Source: Methanobacteriota archaeon (GTDB lineage: Archaea; Thermoplasmatota; Thermoplasmata; RBG-16-68-12). Taken from it: 20,002 nucleotides of DNA. Below are positions 7,358 to 14,071 of the stretch, piece after piece (position 1 is the first letter of the stretch; the number at the start of each line of letters is the position of its first letter). A program made the translations under genes and the position numbers. The DNA is taken from contig VBLU01000062.1 of the NCBI GenBank assembly GCA_005879065.1, positions 1 through 20,002 on the forward strand, written 5' to 3'. The notes below the pieces were generated by a model. That model did no database searches and was not told the DNA's origin. It saw only the letters and a program-made list of their open reading frames with translations.

Positions 7358-7663
7358 ATGTCCCGCGCATCGGCAGGAGAGATCGCCCGGATCGGTGTCC
7401 TCGTGCGGATCCCGCCCGCCCTCCGTTCGTACACGGCGGGAGAGGACGAAGTCGTCCTCGATGCATCGGACCTCGCCGGCATGTTGAAGGCGCTCGATTC
7501 CTCGTTCCCGGGAATCCGGGATCGGGTTGTCGACGAGGCCGGCCGACGACGTCCGTATGTGAACTTGTTCTTGAACGAAGACCTCGTGATGACGCCGCTT
7601 CCCTCTGTGGCATTGAAGCCGGGGGACGTCGTGCATATCTTGCCCAGCGTGGCGGGTGGTTGA
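7358..7663 (+). CDS. MoaD/ThiS-family ubiquitin-like protein
   Basis: A 101-aa protein from ATG 7358, with GGAGGAGGTG (7346-7355) directly upstream; the earlier ATG at 7334 lacks a ribosome site. The fold signature is a beta-grasp: a first strand 'IGVLVRIPPALRSY', the 'VVLDASDLAGMLKALDSSFPGI' helix, 'RPYVNLFLNEDLV', 'LKPGDVVHILPSVAGG'. It ends exactly in Gly-Gly, the residues that are adenylated and thiocarboxylated in sulphur carriers, or isopeptide-linked in archaeal SAMP protein modifiers. It could thus be a sulphur donor for molybdopterin or thiamine, or a protein tag. No E1-like enzyme or MoaE is in this window, so the partner is unknown. Its stop overlaps the next gene. Confidence 0.88.
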   Translation: MSRASAGEIARIGVLVRIPPALRSYTAGEDEVVLDASDLAGMLKALDSSFPGIRDRVVDEAGRRRPYVNLFLNEDLVMTPLPSVALKPGDVVHILPSVAGG

Positions 7664-7664
7664 C

Positions 7665-8768
7665 ATGGTAGGAACGATCAAGAAAGACAGCGTCGTCGTG
7701 GCAGTCGGGACGAAGAAAGGCGGATTCCTTTTCCATTCCGCGGACCGGAGGAAATGGTCCGTCGCGGGCCCTTTCTTGGCGGGTGCAGGCGTGTACCACA
7801 TGGGCCTCGACCCGAGGGATGGGCGGACCGTGTACGCGGCCGCGCCGCACTTCGCGGAACCCTGGGGCCCCGCGGTGTACCGCGGGCGAATCGGGAGCGA
7901 ACCGAAACCGACCTCCTCCTCGCCGAAGTTCAAAGAGGGGTCGGACCTCGCGGTGAGTCGGGTGTGGCACATCGAGCCGGGTTCCTCGAATGAGCCCGAC
8001 ACGATCTATGCGGGAGTCGAACCCGCGGCCCTCTTCCGCAGCGAGGATCGGGGCGACACGTGGGAGGACTTCGGGGCCCTGAACTACCACCCCACGCGGA
8101 AGGGGTGGCAGCCGGGGGGCGGCGGTCTTTGCCTCCATTCCATCCTGGTCGATCCACGGAAACCGAAGCACCTCGTCATCGGGATCAGCGCGGTCGGCGC
8201 CTTCGAGTCCCGGGACGCGGGACGCTCGTGGACCATGGAGAACCGCGGCGTGCGGGCGGGTTTTCTCCCGAACCCGTATCCGGAGTGGGGGCAGTGTGTC
8301 CACAAACTCGCGTGGGACGCCTCCGGCGACGGTTCGCTCTTCCAGCAGAACCACACTGGCACGTACCACCGTGGGCCGGATGGGGGTGCGTGGACGGAGA
8401 TCACTAAAGGCCTGCCGTCGGACTTCGGATTCCCGATTGCGGCCCATCCCGACCGGAAGGGCACGGCCTTCGTTACCCCGCTCATCGGCGCCATGAATCG
8501 CGTGTTCCACAAGGGACAGATGGCCGTCTGGAAGACGGGGAACGCGGGCAAGACTTGGCGCAAGGCCACGAAGGGGCTGCCGGGTCCGAACGCATACCTG
8601 GGCGTGCTACGGGAGGGGATGTCGACGGACGCGGAAGATCCGCTTGGCCTCTACGTCGGAACGAATACGGGCCAGCTGTTCGCGAGCCGCGACGAAGGCG
8701 AGTCGTGGAAGATGATCGCCGATTTCCTTCCCCCGATCATGTCGGTCACCGGCGGCATGGCGCGCTAA
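7665..8768 (+). CDS. BNR/Asp-box beta-propeller protein (sialidase-like, Ycf48-like repeats)
   Basis: A 367-aa protein from ATG 7665, starting 1 nt after the MoaD-like stop (an in-frame GTG at 7656 would overlap it). It carries repeated Asp-box motifs (S-x-D-x-G-x-T/S-W): 'SADRRKWSV', 'SEDRGDTWEDF', 'SRDAGRSWTM', 'TGNAGKTWRKAT' and 'SRDEGESWKMI', spaced as in multi-bladed propellers. Such repeats are seen in sialidases, VPS10-type proteins and the photosystem assembly factor Ycf48; they are structural and do not prove glycosidase activity. No signal peptide is visible, so a cytoplasmic location is likely. The tight coupling to a ubiquitin-like gene suggests a joint role; annotation as sialidase would be over-calling. 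Confidence 0.8.
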   Translation: MVGTIKKDSVVVAVGTKKGGFLFHSADRRKWSVAGPFLAGAGVYHMGLDPRDGRTVYAAAPHFAEPWGPAVYRGRIGSEPKPTSSSPKFKEGSDLAVSRVWHIEPGSSNEPDTIYAGVEPAALFRSEDRGDTWEDFGALNYHPTRKGWQPGGGGLCLHSILVDPRKPKHLVIGISAVGAFESRDAGRSWTMENRGVRAGFLPNPYPEWGQCVHKLAWDASGDGSLFQQNHTGTYHRGPDGGAWTEITKGLPSDFGFPIAAHPDRKGTAFVTPLIGAMNRVFHKGQMAVWKTGNAGKTWRKATKGLPGPNAYLGVLREGMSTDAEDPLGLYVGTNTGQLFASRDEGESWKMIADFLPPIMSVTGGMAR

Positions 8769-8860
8769 GTCCCGATGAAAGACCCTCCTGCCGGGGCATA
8801 CACAAGTTGGAAAGGGAGGGACGGTGACAGCATGCAGCACCGCCCCCGAGGTTGGTCGTT
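8769..8860. other. short convergent intergenic gap
   Basis: 92 nt between the propeller gene (plus) and the small membrane gene (minus). It contains CCCTCC and GGGAGGG about 28 nt apart, which could form a weak stem. There is no T-run and no clear terminator. Confidence 0.25.
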
Positions 8861-9172
8861 TCAAAAGACGAAAATGAGGATGAGGACCGCGGCGAGGAGT
8901 TGCGCGATCCGCCACACCGTCGTGGTCCACGATTCCCCGCTCGCCGTGTAGGCACCGAGGAACAGCGCCAAGGTCACGAAGAACCCTCCGATCCCGACCA
9001 GGACCAAGGCCGTCAACGTGATCGCGGCGACCGCCGGGGCGGTTCCCACGACGGCCACCATGGATCGGCTGATGAGGCCGGTCAGGAGGGCGACGAGACC
9101 GAAGACCAGGAGGCCCAGATGCTGCGAGGGCGACCTGCCCATCTCCCAGATTTTCTCGCCGAATCCTGGCAT
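8861..9172 (-). CDS. small membrane protein with three likely TM helices
   Basis: A 103-aa hydrophobic protein, not recognised. After a short amphipathic N-terminus ('PGFGEKIWEMGRSPSQH') it has three hydrophobic segments: 'LGLLVFGLVALLTGLI', 'VAAITLTALVLVGIGGFFVTLALFLGAY' and 'VWRIAQLLAAVLILIFVF', the last running to the C-terminus. The ATG at 9172 is taken because a G-rich stretch lies about 6 nt before it. A GTG at 9193 overlapping the upstream stop (GTGA) is equally possible and would add seven residues. It follows the preceding small membrane gene with almost no gap, so the two probably form an operon. Confidence 0.6.
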   Translation of the reverse strand: MPGFGEKIWEMGRSPSQHLGLLVFGLVALLTGLISRSMVAVVGTAPAVAAITLTALVLVGIGGFFVTLALFLGAYTASGESWTTTVWRIAQLLAAVLILIFVF

Positions 9173-9189
9173 TGTGGTCCCCCCCGGGC

Positions 9190-9534
9190 TCACGGCACGC
9201 CGAAGATGGTCGTCGAGCCCGCCAAGATCAGCAGGACCGCCAGGAAGGAGAGAATCACGAGGAACAATCGGACGAAGATATCCAGCTCCTCGAAGAACAC
9301 GGCCGCGCTGATCAGACCGATGACGAACAGGAACATTCCGATGTGGGCGACCGCAGGACCCCAGACGAGGCCCAGATTCTCTCGCGCAATCGCGGCCTCT
9401 TGAGTCTCTCCGGGATTCGGCCGGGCGTGACTCTCATCCACAAGGATCGCTCCCGCCAAGAGGAAGACCAGTCCGACAACGATTGCCAGGCCCACGAGCC
9501 GGCGTCGATCCATCATCATCGGCCCACGCATCAT
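9190..9534 (-). CDS. small membrane protein, first gene of a two-gene unit
   Basis: A 114-aa protein, not recognised, taken from ATG 9534 ('MMRGPMMMDRRRLVGL'). A short basic N-terminus is followed by TM1 'VGLAIVVGLVFLLAGAIL', an outside loop containing 'HARPNPGETQEAAIARENL', TM2 'AHIGMFLFVIGLISAAVFF' and TM3 'FVRLFLVILSFLAVLLILAG'. The start is uncertain: a TTG at 9552 is in frame and no Shine-Dalgarno is seen. An A/T-rich TATA (9588-9598) lies about 59 nt before ATG 9534 and 41 nt before TTG 9552. Its pairing with another small TM protein suggests a membrane complex, but no function can be named. Confidence 0.6.
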   Translation of the reverse strand: MMRGPMMMDRRRLVGLAIVVGLVFLLAGAILVDESHARPNPGETQEAAIARENLGLVWGPAVAHIGMFLFVIGLISAAVFFEELDIFVRLFLVILSFLAVLLILAGSTTIFGVP

Positions 9535-9587
9535 CGGGGGTGGTGGCTGCAATCCAATCCCTGCCTTTGAGGGCGAAGTTATGTTCG

Positions 9588-9598
9588 GATTAATATAT
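9588..9598 (-). promoter_or_regulatory. TATA box upstream of small membrane-protein pair
   Basis: AATATATATT on the minus strand is the strongest TATA-like element in the region, surrounded by GC-rich DNA. It should start transcription near 9565, reading into the membrane-protein pair. Confidence 0.55.
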
Positions 9599-9676
9599 AT
9601 TCCGCTGAATGGGCGACTCATATAGATTTCGCAACGCCCATCCCCCGGGGGCACGGATTCGCGCCCCGGTGACTGT

Positions 9677-11086
9677 TTACAGTCCCAGTTTCCCGGGATT
9701 CAGGATGCCCGACGGATCGAGAGCGTTCTTGATTCGACGTGCGAGGTCCACTCCGGTCCCGAGCTCCTCGCCCATGAGGTGCGCGAGCTTCACCCCGATT
9801 CCGTGGACGTATTCCATGGAGCCACCCAGCACATGAGCCTTGCGGATCAGCGAATCGAGCGCCCCCGCGACGGCGGCTTTTGCCGCGACACGCTCACCGA
9901 CGACGGGCTTCACGACTTCCACGGAGACCAGCTCCGGTTGAGTCCATAACCCGAAGCCGATCGGATGGACATCGTAGTGGCGAAGGATCGGCAGCGCGGC
10001 TCGTCGGAATGCCATGATCCTCGAGCGAGGGAGGGCGACGTGAACGTAGTCGAAGATGGTCTCTTTCAGCGCGACGTCGGCGCGAGTCACCCCCGGGGAG
10101 ACTTCGTCGTGCATGTAGATGATGTCGTGGCGGGTCCTCCAATAATCCCGCGCCTCTCGGTCCGGCAGGGCCCTCGCATCGGCCGCCTTCAGACACCGGC
10201 GTGCGATCCTCCACGAGGCGGCCACAATCTCCTCCGCCCCGGCGAATCCCAGGTAGAGCGTGGGCGGGCCCGCCTCGCCGCTCCAGGGGAGGGCCGGGGC
10301 CTCGAACGTCTCCTCGAAATCCATGACGCTGGGTGTCAATCCGTCGTCATAGAGCCTGCCGAGTGCCGCGAATCCGGTCGCGAAGTCCTTCAAGCGGAAC
10401 GCGTGAATCTCCTCCGCCTCCGGGACGGGGAACACACGAAGGGTGGCGCCGGTCACGATGCCGAGCGTCCCTTCCGAACCGATGAAGAGACCCTTCAGAT
10501 CCAGGCCCGTCGTGGATCGGGCGGCGGGCCGGGTTCGGATCACGCTCCCATTCGCGAGGACGGCTTCGAGTCCCAGGACCTGGTCTCCCATCGTCCCGCG
10601 AAGATAACCGGCGTAGCCGATGCCGTTCGTCCCGATCGCTCCGCCAACGGTGGCCCGGGGCCGGGACCAGGGATCGTGTCCCAGGGTGAGCCCCCGCTTC
10701 CGGAGCCGACGGTCCAATACCTCCAATACGATCCCGGCCTCGACCGTCGCGGTACCGGAAGCGGCATCGATTGAACGAACGCGACGCATGTTCCGAAGGT
10801 CGAGGACGATCGAATCGAATGTCGGACGAGCCCCGCCCATGAGACCCGTTCCGCCGCCCCACGGGACCAGCTTCAATCCCGCCTCGACCACGAAACGGAC
10901 GACCGTCACAACCTCGTCGACCGACTGCGGCAAGACCACCGCGGCGGGGGGCGGGCGGTTCTCTTCCAAGAGGGAGCCGCGGTGCGCGCGGAACGCGTCC
11001 GTCTGATATCGTGGCGGAATCGAAGGTCCTGTCAAGACCCGGCTCGGACCGAGACGCTCCACAAGCGGCGATACGTCCGCGCTCAC
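9677..11086 (-). CDS. GlcD-type FAD-linked oxidase (glycolate/D-lactate dehydrogenase family)
   Basis: A 469-aa flavoprotein with a GTG start at 11086 and a TATA-like element 26 nt upstream (leaderless). An N-terminal FAD-binding PCMH domain has the pyrophosphate-binding GGGTGLMGG (77-85), 'VGGAIGTNGIG' (147-157), 'YLRGTMGDQVLG' (161-172) and 'GSEGTLGIVTG' (203-213). The C-terminal oxidase domain includes 'YVHGIGVKLAHLMGEELG' and ends in 'ALDPSGILNPGKLGL', typical of this family. These enzymes oxidise 2-hydroxy acids such as glycolate or D-lactate, or act in ether-lipid synthesis; the substrate cannot be decided here. No Fe-S subunit (GlcF) or GlcE gene is adjacent. The gene is probably transcribed alone; 142 nt separate its end from the small membrane-protein gene downstream. 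Confidence 0.9.
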   Translation of the reverse strand: MSADVSPLVERLGPSRVLTGPSIPPRYQTDAFRAHRGSLLEENRPPPAAVVLPQSVDEVVTVVRFVVEAGLKLVPWGGGTGLMGGARPTFDSIVLDLRNMRRVRSIDAASGTATVEAGIVLEVLDRRLRKRGLTLGHDPWSRPRATVGGAIGTNGIGYAGYLRGTMGDQVLGLEAVLANGSVIRTRPAARSTTGLDLKGLFIGSEGTLGIVTGATLRVFPVPEAEEIHAFRLKDFATGFAALGRLYDDGLTPSVMDFEETFEAPALPWSGEAGPPTLYLGFAGAEEIVAASWRIARRCLKAADARALPDREARDYWRTRHDIIYMHDEVSPGVTRADVALKETIFDYVHVALPRSRIMAFRRAALPILRHYDVHPIGFGLWTQPELVSVEVVKPVVGERVAAKAAVAGALDSLIRKAHVLGGSMEYVHGIGVKLAHLMGEELGTGVDLARRIKNALDPSGILNPGKLGL

Positions 11087-11575
11087 GGGAACGCAAAGGT
11101 CGCGGTCGTATTCAAAGCGAACGCCGTTTCAGGTCGTATTGAGGTCGCGCAGAGCAGGATCTTGGAGGGACGCAGTCGGCCGGACGTTGTCGTCGAGTCG
11201 CCCAGGGAGCATGTGAAGCGGAGTTCGATCAGGTCTTCGTCGCATTCAACCTTGTAGCCCTTCGTTTCATGAAGGACATCCTTCTGTACGCGAATCATTG
11301 AAGGCCGTTCGAGCTGGTTCTCGCCGGCAATTCCTCAATCCGTCTCCTGTGGTCGCGGTTTTTCGAGTGGTCGATAGAGTGCGTCCGTTTACGCTCAAGC
11401 CGTATATACCGGGGTGGAGGGAGTAGTCGGTTCCGCTTCCCTGTCGCCTATCCTCCATAAGCCCATGATGCGCTATTTTCAAGCTGTTAAACAGCTATGA
11501 GGACAAAAATCGTCAGACCGTTCTCGGGAGGGAAACGCTTTTTACACCCTAGCGGTTGGAGGAACGAGGTCAAAC
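11087..11575. other. 489-nt region without a recognised gene
   Basis: This is the longest gap in the window. It holds the FAD-oxidase promoter (minus, TTTGAATA at 11109-11116), an orphan plus-strand TATA (GTATATAC, 11402-11409), a perfect 15-bp palindrome (11482-11496), a plus-strand T-run (11539-11543), and the promoter and ribosome site of the 62-aa gene. A minus-strand frame of 71 codons (11083-11298) overlaps the oxidase start in a GTGA arrangement but looks unlike a known protein and is not called. No tRNA fold was found. Confidence 0.4.
11482..11496. promoter_or_regulatory. 15-bp perfect palindrome, operator or hairpin candidate
   Basis: AGCTGTTAAACAGCT has 7-bp arms around a single central A. 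It lies 80 nt upstream of the 62-aa gene and 75 nt after an orphan TATA. It may be a dimeric-repressor site or an RNA hairpin; nothing in the sequence decides between them. Confidence 0.4.
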
Positions 11576-11764
11576 ATGCCGTACACGTACCAGGGATGGA
11601 CGCTGTACTCGCGAGATGTGAAACTGAAGAAGGGACCGAAAGTAACGATCTACTTCTTCAGTAAGCGGAAACCGAAAAGCGGCAAACCGATGGACGAAAT
11701 GCCCAAGAACCGCAAGGTCGGCGTGAACAAGCGCACCGGCCTTCCGTTCTTGCGAAAGGGCTGA
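11576..11764 (+). CDS. small basic conserved-looking protein (62 aa)
   Basis: A 62-aa protein with a Shine-Dalgarno GAGGT six nt before ATG 11576 and a TATA-like CTTTTTACA about 34 nt upstream. The sequence begins 'MPYTYQGWTLYSRDVKLKKG', then 'VTIYFFSKRKPKSGKPMDEMP' and ends 'KVGVNKRTGLPFLRKG', with many Lys/Arg. The pattern Y-x-G-W-T... I-Y-F-F-S-K..P-K-S-G-x-P...V-x-x-N-x-R-T-G-L-P-x-L-x-K appears in small unnamed proteins of archaea and bacteria as far as I recall, but I know no function. High charge suggests nucleic-acid or ribosome binding, which is inference. It stands alone, flanked by a possible terminator. Confidence 0.75.
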   Translation: MPYTYQGWTLYSRDVKLKKGPKVTIYFFSKRKPKSGKPMDEMPKNRKVGVNKRTGLPFLRKG

Positions 11765-11803
11765 GTCCGCCCTCGCGACCCCATACGCCGAGGCAACTCG
11801 GGG

Positions 11804-11828
11804 GAGGCCCTCGGCCCTTTCCTTCTTT
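11804..11828 (+). terminator. possible terminator after 62-aa gene
   Basis: A short GC stem (GGCC-CTC-GGCC) followed by the pyrimidine-rich CCTTTCCTTCTTT, 40-65 nt after the stop codon. The stem is weak, but the T-rich tail matches archaeal intrinsic termination. Confidence 0.35.
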
Positions 11829-11917
11829 CGTGCACGTGTGCCCTTCGACCAAGACCGTGTCCGCTGAATCTGTCCTCGATCCATAACGGGAACCTATTTT
11901 CCTAGTTCCGTCATCCA

Positions 11918-12355
11918 ATGCGAGCGATGCCCGAGGGGACCGTCGCGTTCGACGTGAACGCGCCTGTGGAAAAGGTGTGGTCCTTCCTGAGCGACATGCA
12001 GCAGGTCGGCCGGTGCGTCCCGGGGGTCGAGAACGTCGAGGTTCTCGACGCCACGCATGCCCGATGGACTTTGACGGTGAAAATCGGGCCGCTCTCGCAG
12101 ACGATCAAAGTGTTGACGGAAACGTTGGAACAAATTCCCTTGCGCCGGGGTCGCTTCCGTGCTGAAGCAGAAAACATCGCCATGATAGGAGCGACCGAAC
12201 TCACGCCCGCGGGGAAAGGCACGAGAATCGTGTACACGATGGCGGTGAACGCGAAAGGTCCCTTGGCGCGAATCATGGACCATTTCATGCGGACGATGCT
12301 GAAATCGCAGACCGAGGAGTTCGCGGCCAACGTGAAGCGCGCCCTCGAAGGCTGA
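11918..12355 (+). CDS. CoxG-like SRPBCC protein
   Basis: A 145-aa protein of the START/SRPBCC superfamily. It has the hydrophobic-ligand cavity pattern: 'GTVAFDVNAPVEKVWSFLSDMQQVGRCVPGVENVEVL', close to the CoxG (carbon monoxide dehydrogenase subunit G) signature, then alternating strands ('RWTLTVKIGPL', 'GRFRAEAENIAMIGATELTP', 'GTRIVYTMAVNAKG') and a long C-terminal helix 'ARIMDHFMRTMLKSQTEEFAANVKRAL'. CoxG-type proteins help anchor or mature CO dehydrogenase, but many homologues have other ligands. No coxS/M/L genes are here, so CO oxidation is not supported. The ATG at 11927 is an alternative start: the TATA-like CTATTTT is 30 nt before it and 21 nt before 11918. Confidence 0.75.
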   Translation: MRAMPEGTVAFDVNAPVEKVWSFLSDMQQVGRCVPGVENVEVLDATHARWTLTVKIGPLSQTIKVLTETLEQIPLRRGRFRAEAENIAMIGATELTPAGKGTRIVYTMAVNAKGPLARIMDHFMRTMLKSQTEEFAANVKRALEG

Positions 12356-12421
12356 GAACCCGACGTCAACGCGGAGAATCGCCTCGGGTCCCGTTCAATC
12401 ATGATAACGGGAGCCCAGCCC

Positions 12422-12427
12422 TTTTAA
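12422..12427 (+). promoter_or_regulatory. TATA-like element for winged-helix gene at 12451
   Basis: TTTTAA, centred about 26 nt before the GTG at 12451, in a GC-rich background, indicates a leaderless transcript starting at the GTG. Confidence 0.45.
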
Positions 12428-12450
12428 GCCAACGAGCGCGAATCTGGCCC

Positions 12451-12912
12451 GTGGCCTTTGTCGGACCGCCCAATGGCGGAAGTCCGGCCCCTCGACCTCG
12501 ATTGGTGGCCGAGGATCTCCTTCTGTACGACAAAGACGGGCAGTCCCTCTTGGACGACCACGCCCTGCGGATCCTGATCGCGCTGCATCAGGAGAATCTC
12601 ACAGCTCAGGCGATCGCGAGCCGATACCGTGTGCCGATCGCCGCGTGCTACCGTCGTGTGCGTCGACTCACATCGCTCGGACTCATCTCGGAAGCAGGAT
12701 TCGTCACGGAAGGCCGTCGGCGGCCGGCGCGGCTCTACAAGTCGGAAGTCGATCGTTTCCAGATCACGTACGGCAGCGGCAAGATGCTTCTCCTCCTGAT
12801 GCTTCGAAACGGCACGGAGACGAAGACTTTGGTGGGGATCCCCCCGGACGTCGCGGTCAGTGGAACAGCGCCGCCACTCCCGCACGAAGTCGGGGAATAT
12901 CCGTCCGCATGA
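12451..12912 (+). CDS. winged-helix transcriptional regulator
   Basis: A 153-aa protein from GTG 12451. Its start is set by a TATA element 26 nt upstream. Residues about 33-85 form a winged helix: 'DDHALRILIALHQENLTAQAIASRYRVPIAACYRRVRRLTSLGLISEAG', with 'TAQAIASRYRVPIAACYRRVRRL' as the helix-turn-helix, followed by a basic wing 'RRRPARLYKS'. It belongs to the broad ArsR-type repressor/activator group; no metal-binding motif is visible. The C-terminal part ends inside the convergent SIS-domain gene, with 56 bp of overlap, so antisense interference between the two transcripts is possible. Its target is unknown. Confidence 0.8.
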   Translation: MAFVGPPNGGSPAPRPRLVAEDLLLYDKDGQSLLDDHALRILIALHQENLTAQAIASRYRVPIAACYRRVRRLTSLGLISEAGFVTEGRRRPARLYKSEVDRFQITYGSGKMLLLLMLRNGTETKTLVGIPPDVAVSGTAPPLPHEVGEYPSA

Positions 12913-13912
12913 TGTCCGGGTTCGCATGCCGTGCGAGGGCCGCGTAGTACGCGAGGAATTGCATCGGAATCACGGAGAGGATCGGCCGCAGGTACGGATG
13001 TATCGCGGGGAGCCTGATCAACGCGCGCGGATGTTCGCCGATCACCGTGACCTCGGCGCCGGTTTTTGAGAGTACACGGCGGACAGCATCGGCGCGTGTC
13101 CCGTCTTCCAGGCTCCGGAGAAACACGATGTACTCGGTTCGATCGAGGGAGAGGAACGGACCATGAAGGAACTGCTCTGGATGATACGCGCTGGCGGTCA
13201 ATCCGCAAGTCTCGCGAATTTTCAGGGCGGCCTCAGCGGCGGTGATCTCATCGAACCCCGCCCCGAGGAAAGTGACCTTGTCGTGCCGTGCGACCCGTCG
13301 CGCGATCTCCCGGACCGCGCGTTCGGCCTGCAAGGTCTTGCGGATGACCTGCGACGTCCTCGTGATGTCGCGAGTCAGATCGACCCAATCCCGCCTTTGT
13401 TGTGAGGCGAGGGACGCGAAGGCAATTAACTGGGTTGTGTAGCTCATTGTGTTCGCCCAAGAGCGATCGTGCATCGAGCCGACGACGAGGAGGTCGGTCG
13501 CGATGTCCACCATCTTCGTGTCCGGGAGCCCGCAGACGCCCAGGACCCGATGACCGGCGCGCTTCGCCCGCGCGAGAGCCTGATTCGTCGTCGGAGTCGA
13601 TCCGCTATGACTCACTCCGAGGATCGTTGGCCTTCCGGAAGGAAGCGGGCGGTTCGCCAAATCATACGCGTGAACCGCCTCGACCACGGCCCCCGCGCGG
13701 GCGGCGGCCTGCAGAATTCGGGCGCCATACATCGCCGCATGAAAGGACGTGCCACAGCCGGTGAGGACGAGATGTCTCGCCCGGGCAACGGACAAACCGA
13801 AGTCGCTTGCCTGGACCCGCCGAATCGCCTCTTCAACGCGCGCGGGCTGGCTGCGGATCATGTCGTGCATATGGAACGGATGTCGGTCCCGGGCGCCGGG
13901 GAACGATGGCAT
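12857..13912 (-). CDS. SIS-domain sugar-phosphate isomerase-like protein (GlmS C-terminal type)
   Basis: A 351-aa protein with two SIS (sugar isomerase) domains. The first has the phosphosugar-binding 'VLTGCGTSFHAAMYG' (49-63) and 'LGVSHSGSTPTT' (98-109). The second is marked by 'KVTFLGAGFDEITAAEAALKIRETCGLTASAYHPEQFLHGP', as in GlmS, which binds the sugar phosphate and recognises the substrate through this Glu/His-containing segment. The N-terminal glutamine amidotransferase domain of GlmS is missing, so it resembles ammonia-using or deglycase (FrlB/AgaS-like) proteins. The likely role is isomerisation or deamination of amino-sugar phosphates, with unknown substrate. The ATG at 13912 is supported by a TATA-like TTAAAG 26 nt upstream. 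Its 3' end overlaps the regulator gene. Confidence 0.85.
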   Translation of the reverse strand: MPSFPGARDRHPFHMHDMIRSQPARVEEAIRRVQASDFGLSVARARHLVLTGCGTSFHAAMYGARILQAAARAGAVVEAVHAYDLANRPLPSGRPTILGVSHSGSTPTTNQALARAKRAGHRVLGVCGLPDTKMVDIATDLLVVGSMHDRSWANTMSYTTQLIAFASLASQQRRDWVDLTRDITRTSQVIRKTLQAERAVREIARRVARHDKVTFLGAGFDEITAAEAALKIRETCGLTASAYHPEQFLHGPFLSLDRTEYIVFLRSLEDGTRADAVRRVLSKTGAEVTVIGEHPRALIRLPAIHPYLRPILSVIPMQFLAYYAALARHANPDIMRTDIPRLRAGVAALFH

Positions 13913-13934
13913 GAGGTGGAATCGATCCTCCGAG

Positions 13935-13940
13935 CTTTAA
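13935..13940 (-). promoter_or_regulatory. TATA-like element for SIS-domain gene
   Basis: TTAAAG on the minus strand, centred 26 nt before ATG 13912, suggests a leaderless transcript. Confidence 0.4.
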
Positions 13941-14028
13941 CTTCCCCGGACGGGAGTGGCGCACCGTTGGCGGGAGAAAAACGGAACAAACCAAGTCAGT
14001 TTTAAATCTGAAAATGGGCGGACTCTAG

Positions 14029-14043
14029 GGTCAGGAGGTGACC
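14029..14043 (+). other. hairpin with a Shine-Dalgarno sequence in its loop
   Basis: GGTCA-GGAGG-TGACC makes a 5-bp stem with GGAGG as the loop. On the plus strand it carries a perfect GGAGGTGA, followed at 14046 by TTG and a 9-codon frame ending at 14075. A TTTTAAAT element (14000-14007) lies about 26 nt upstream. On the minus strand it lies 29 nt beyond the STAND gene's stop and could be part of its terminator. Confidence 0.35.
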
Positions 14044-14071
14044 TGTTGGACCCGCCGCCAAAGGACCCGAG

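Noticed and set aside
7665..8768. Calling the propeller a sialidase
   Set aside because: Asp-boxes are structural; no sialidase Arg triad or FRIP motif was identified.
11083..11298. 71-aa minus-strand ORF with GTGA overlap to the FAD oxidase
   Set aside because: No promoter, no ribosome site and no homology recognised; the oxidase has its own TATA 26 nt upstream. Left as a weak possibility only.
11460..11510. C/D-box guide RNA in the gene-poor gap
   Set aside because: A near-match to box C (ATGATGC) and C' (ATGAGGA) exists, but no CTGA box D is placed correctly.
11918..12355. CO oxidation operon
   Set aside because: Only a CoxG-like protein is present; no catalytic subunits nearby.
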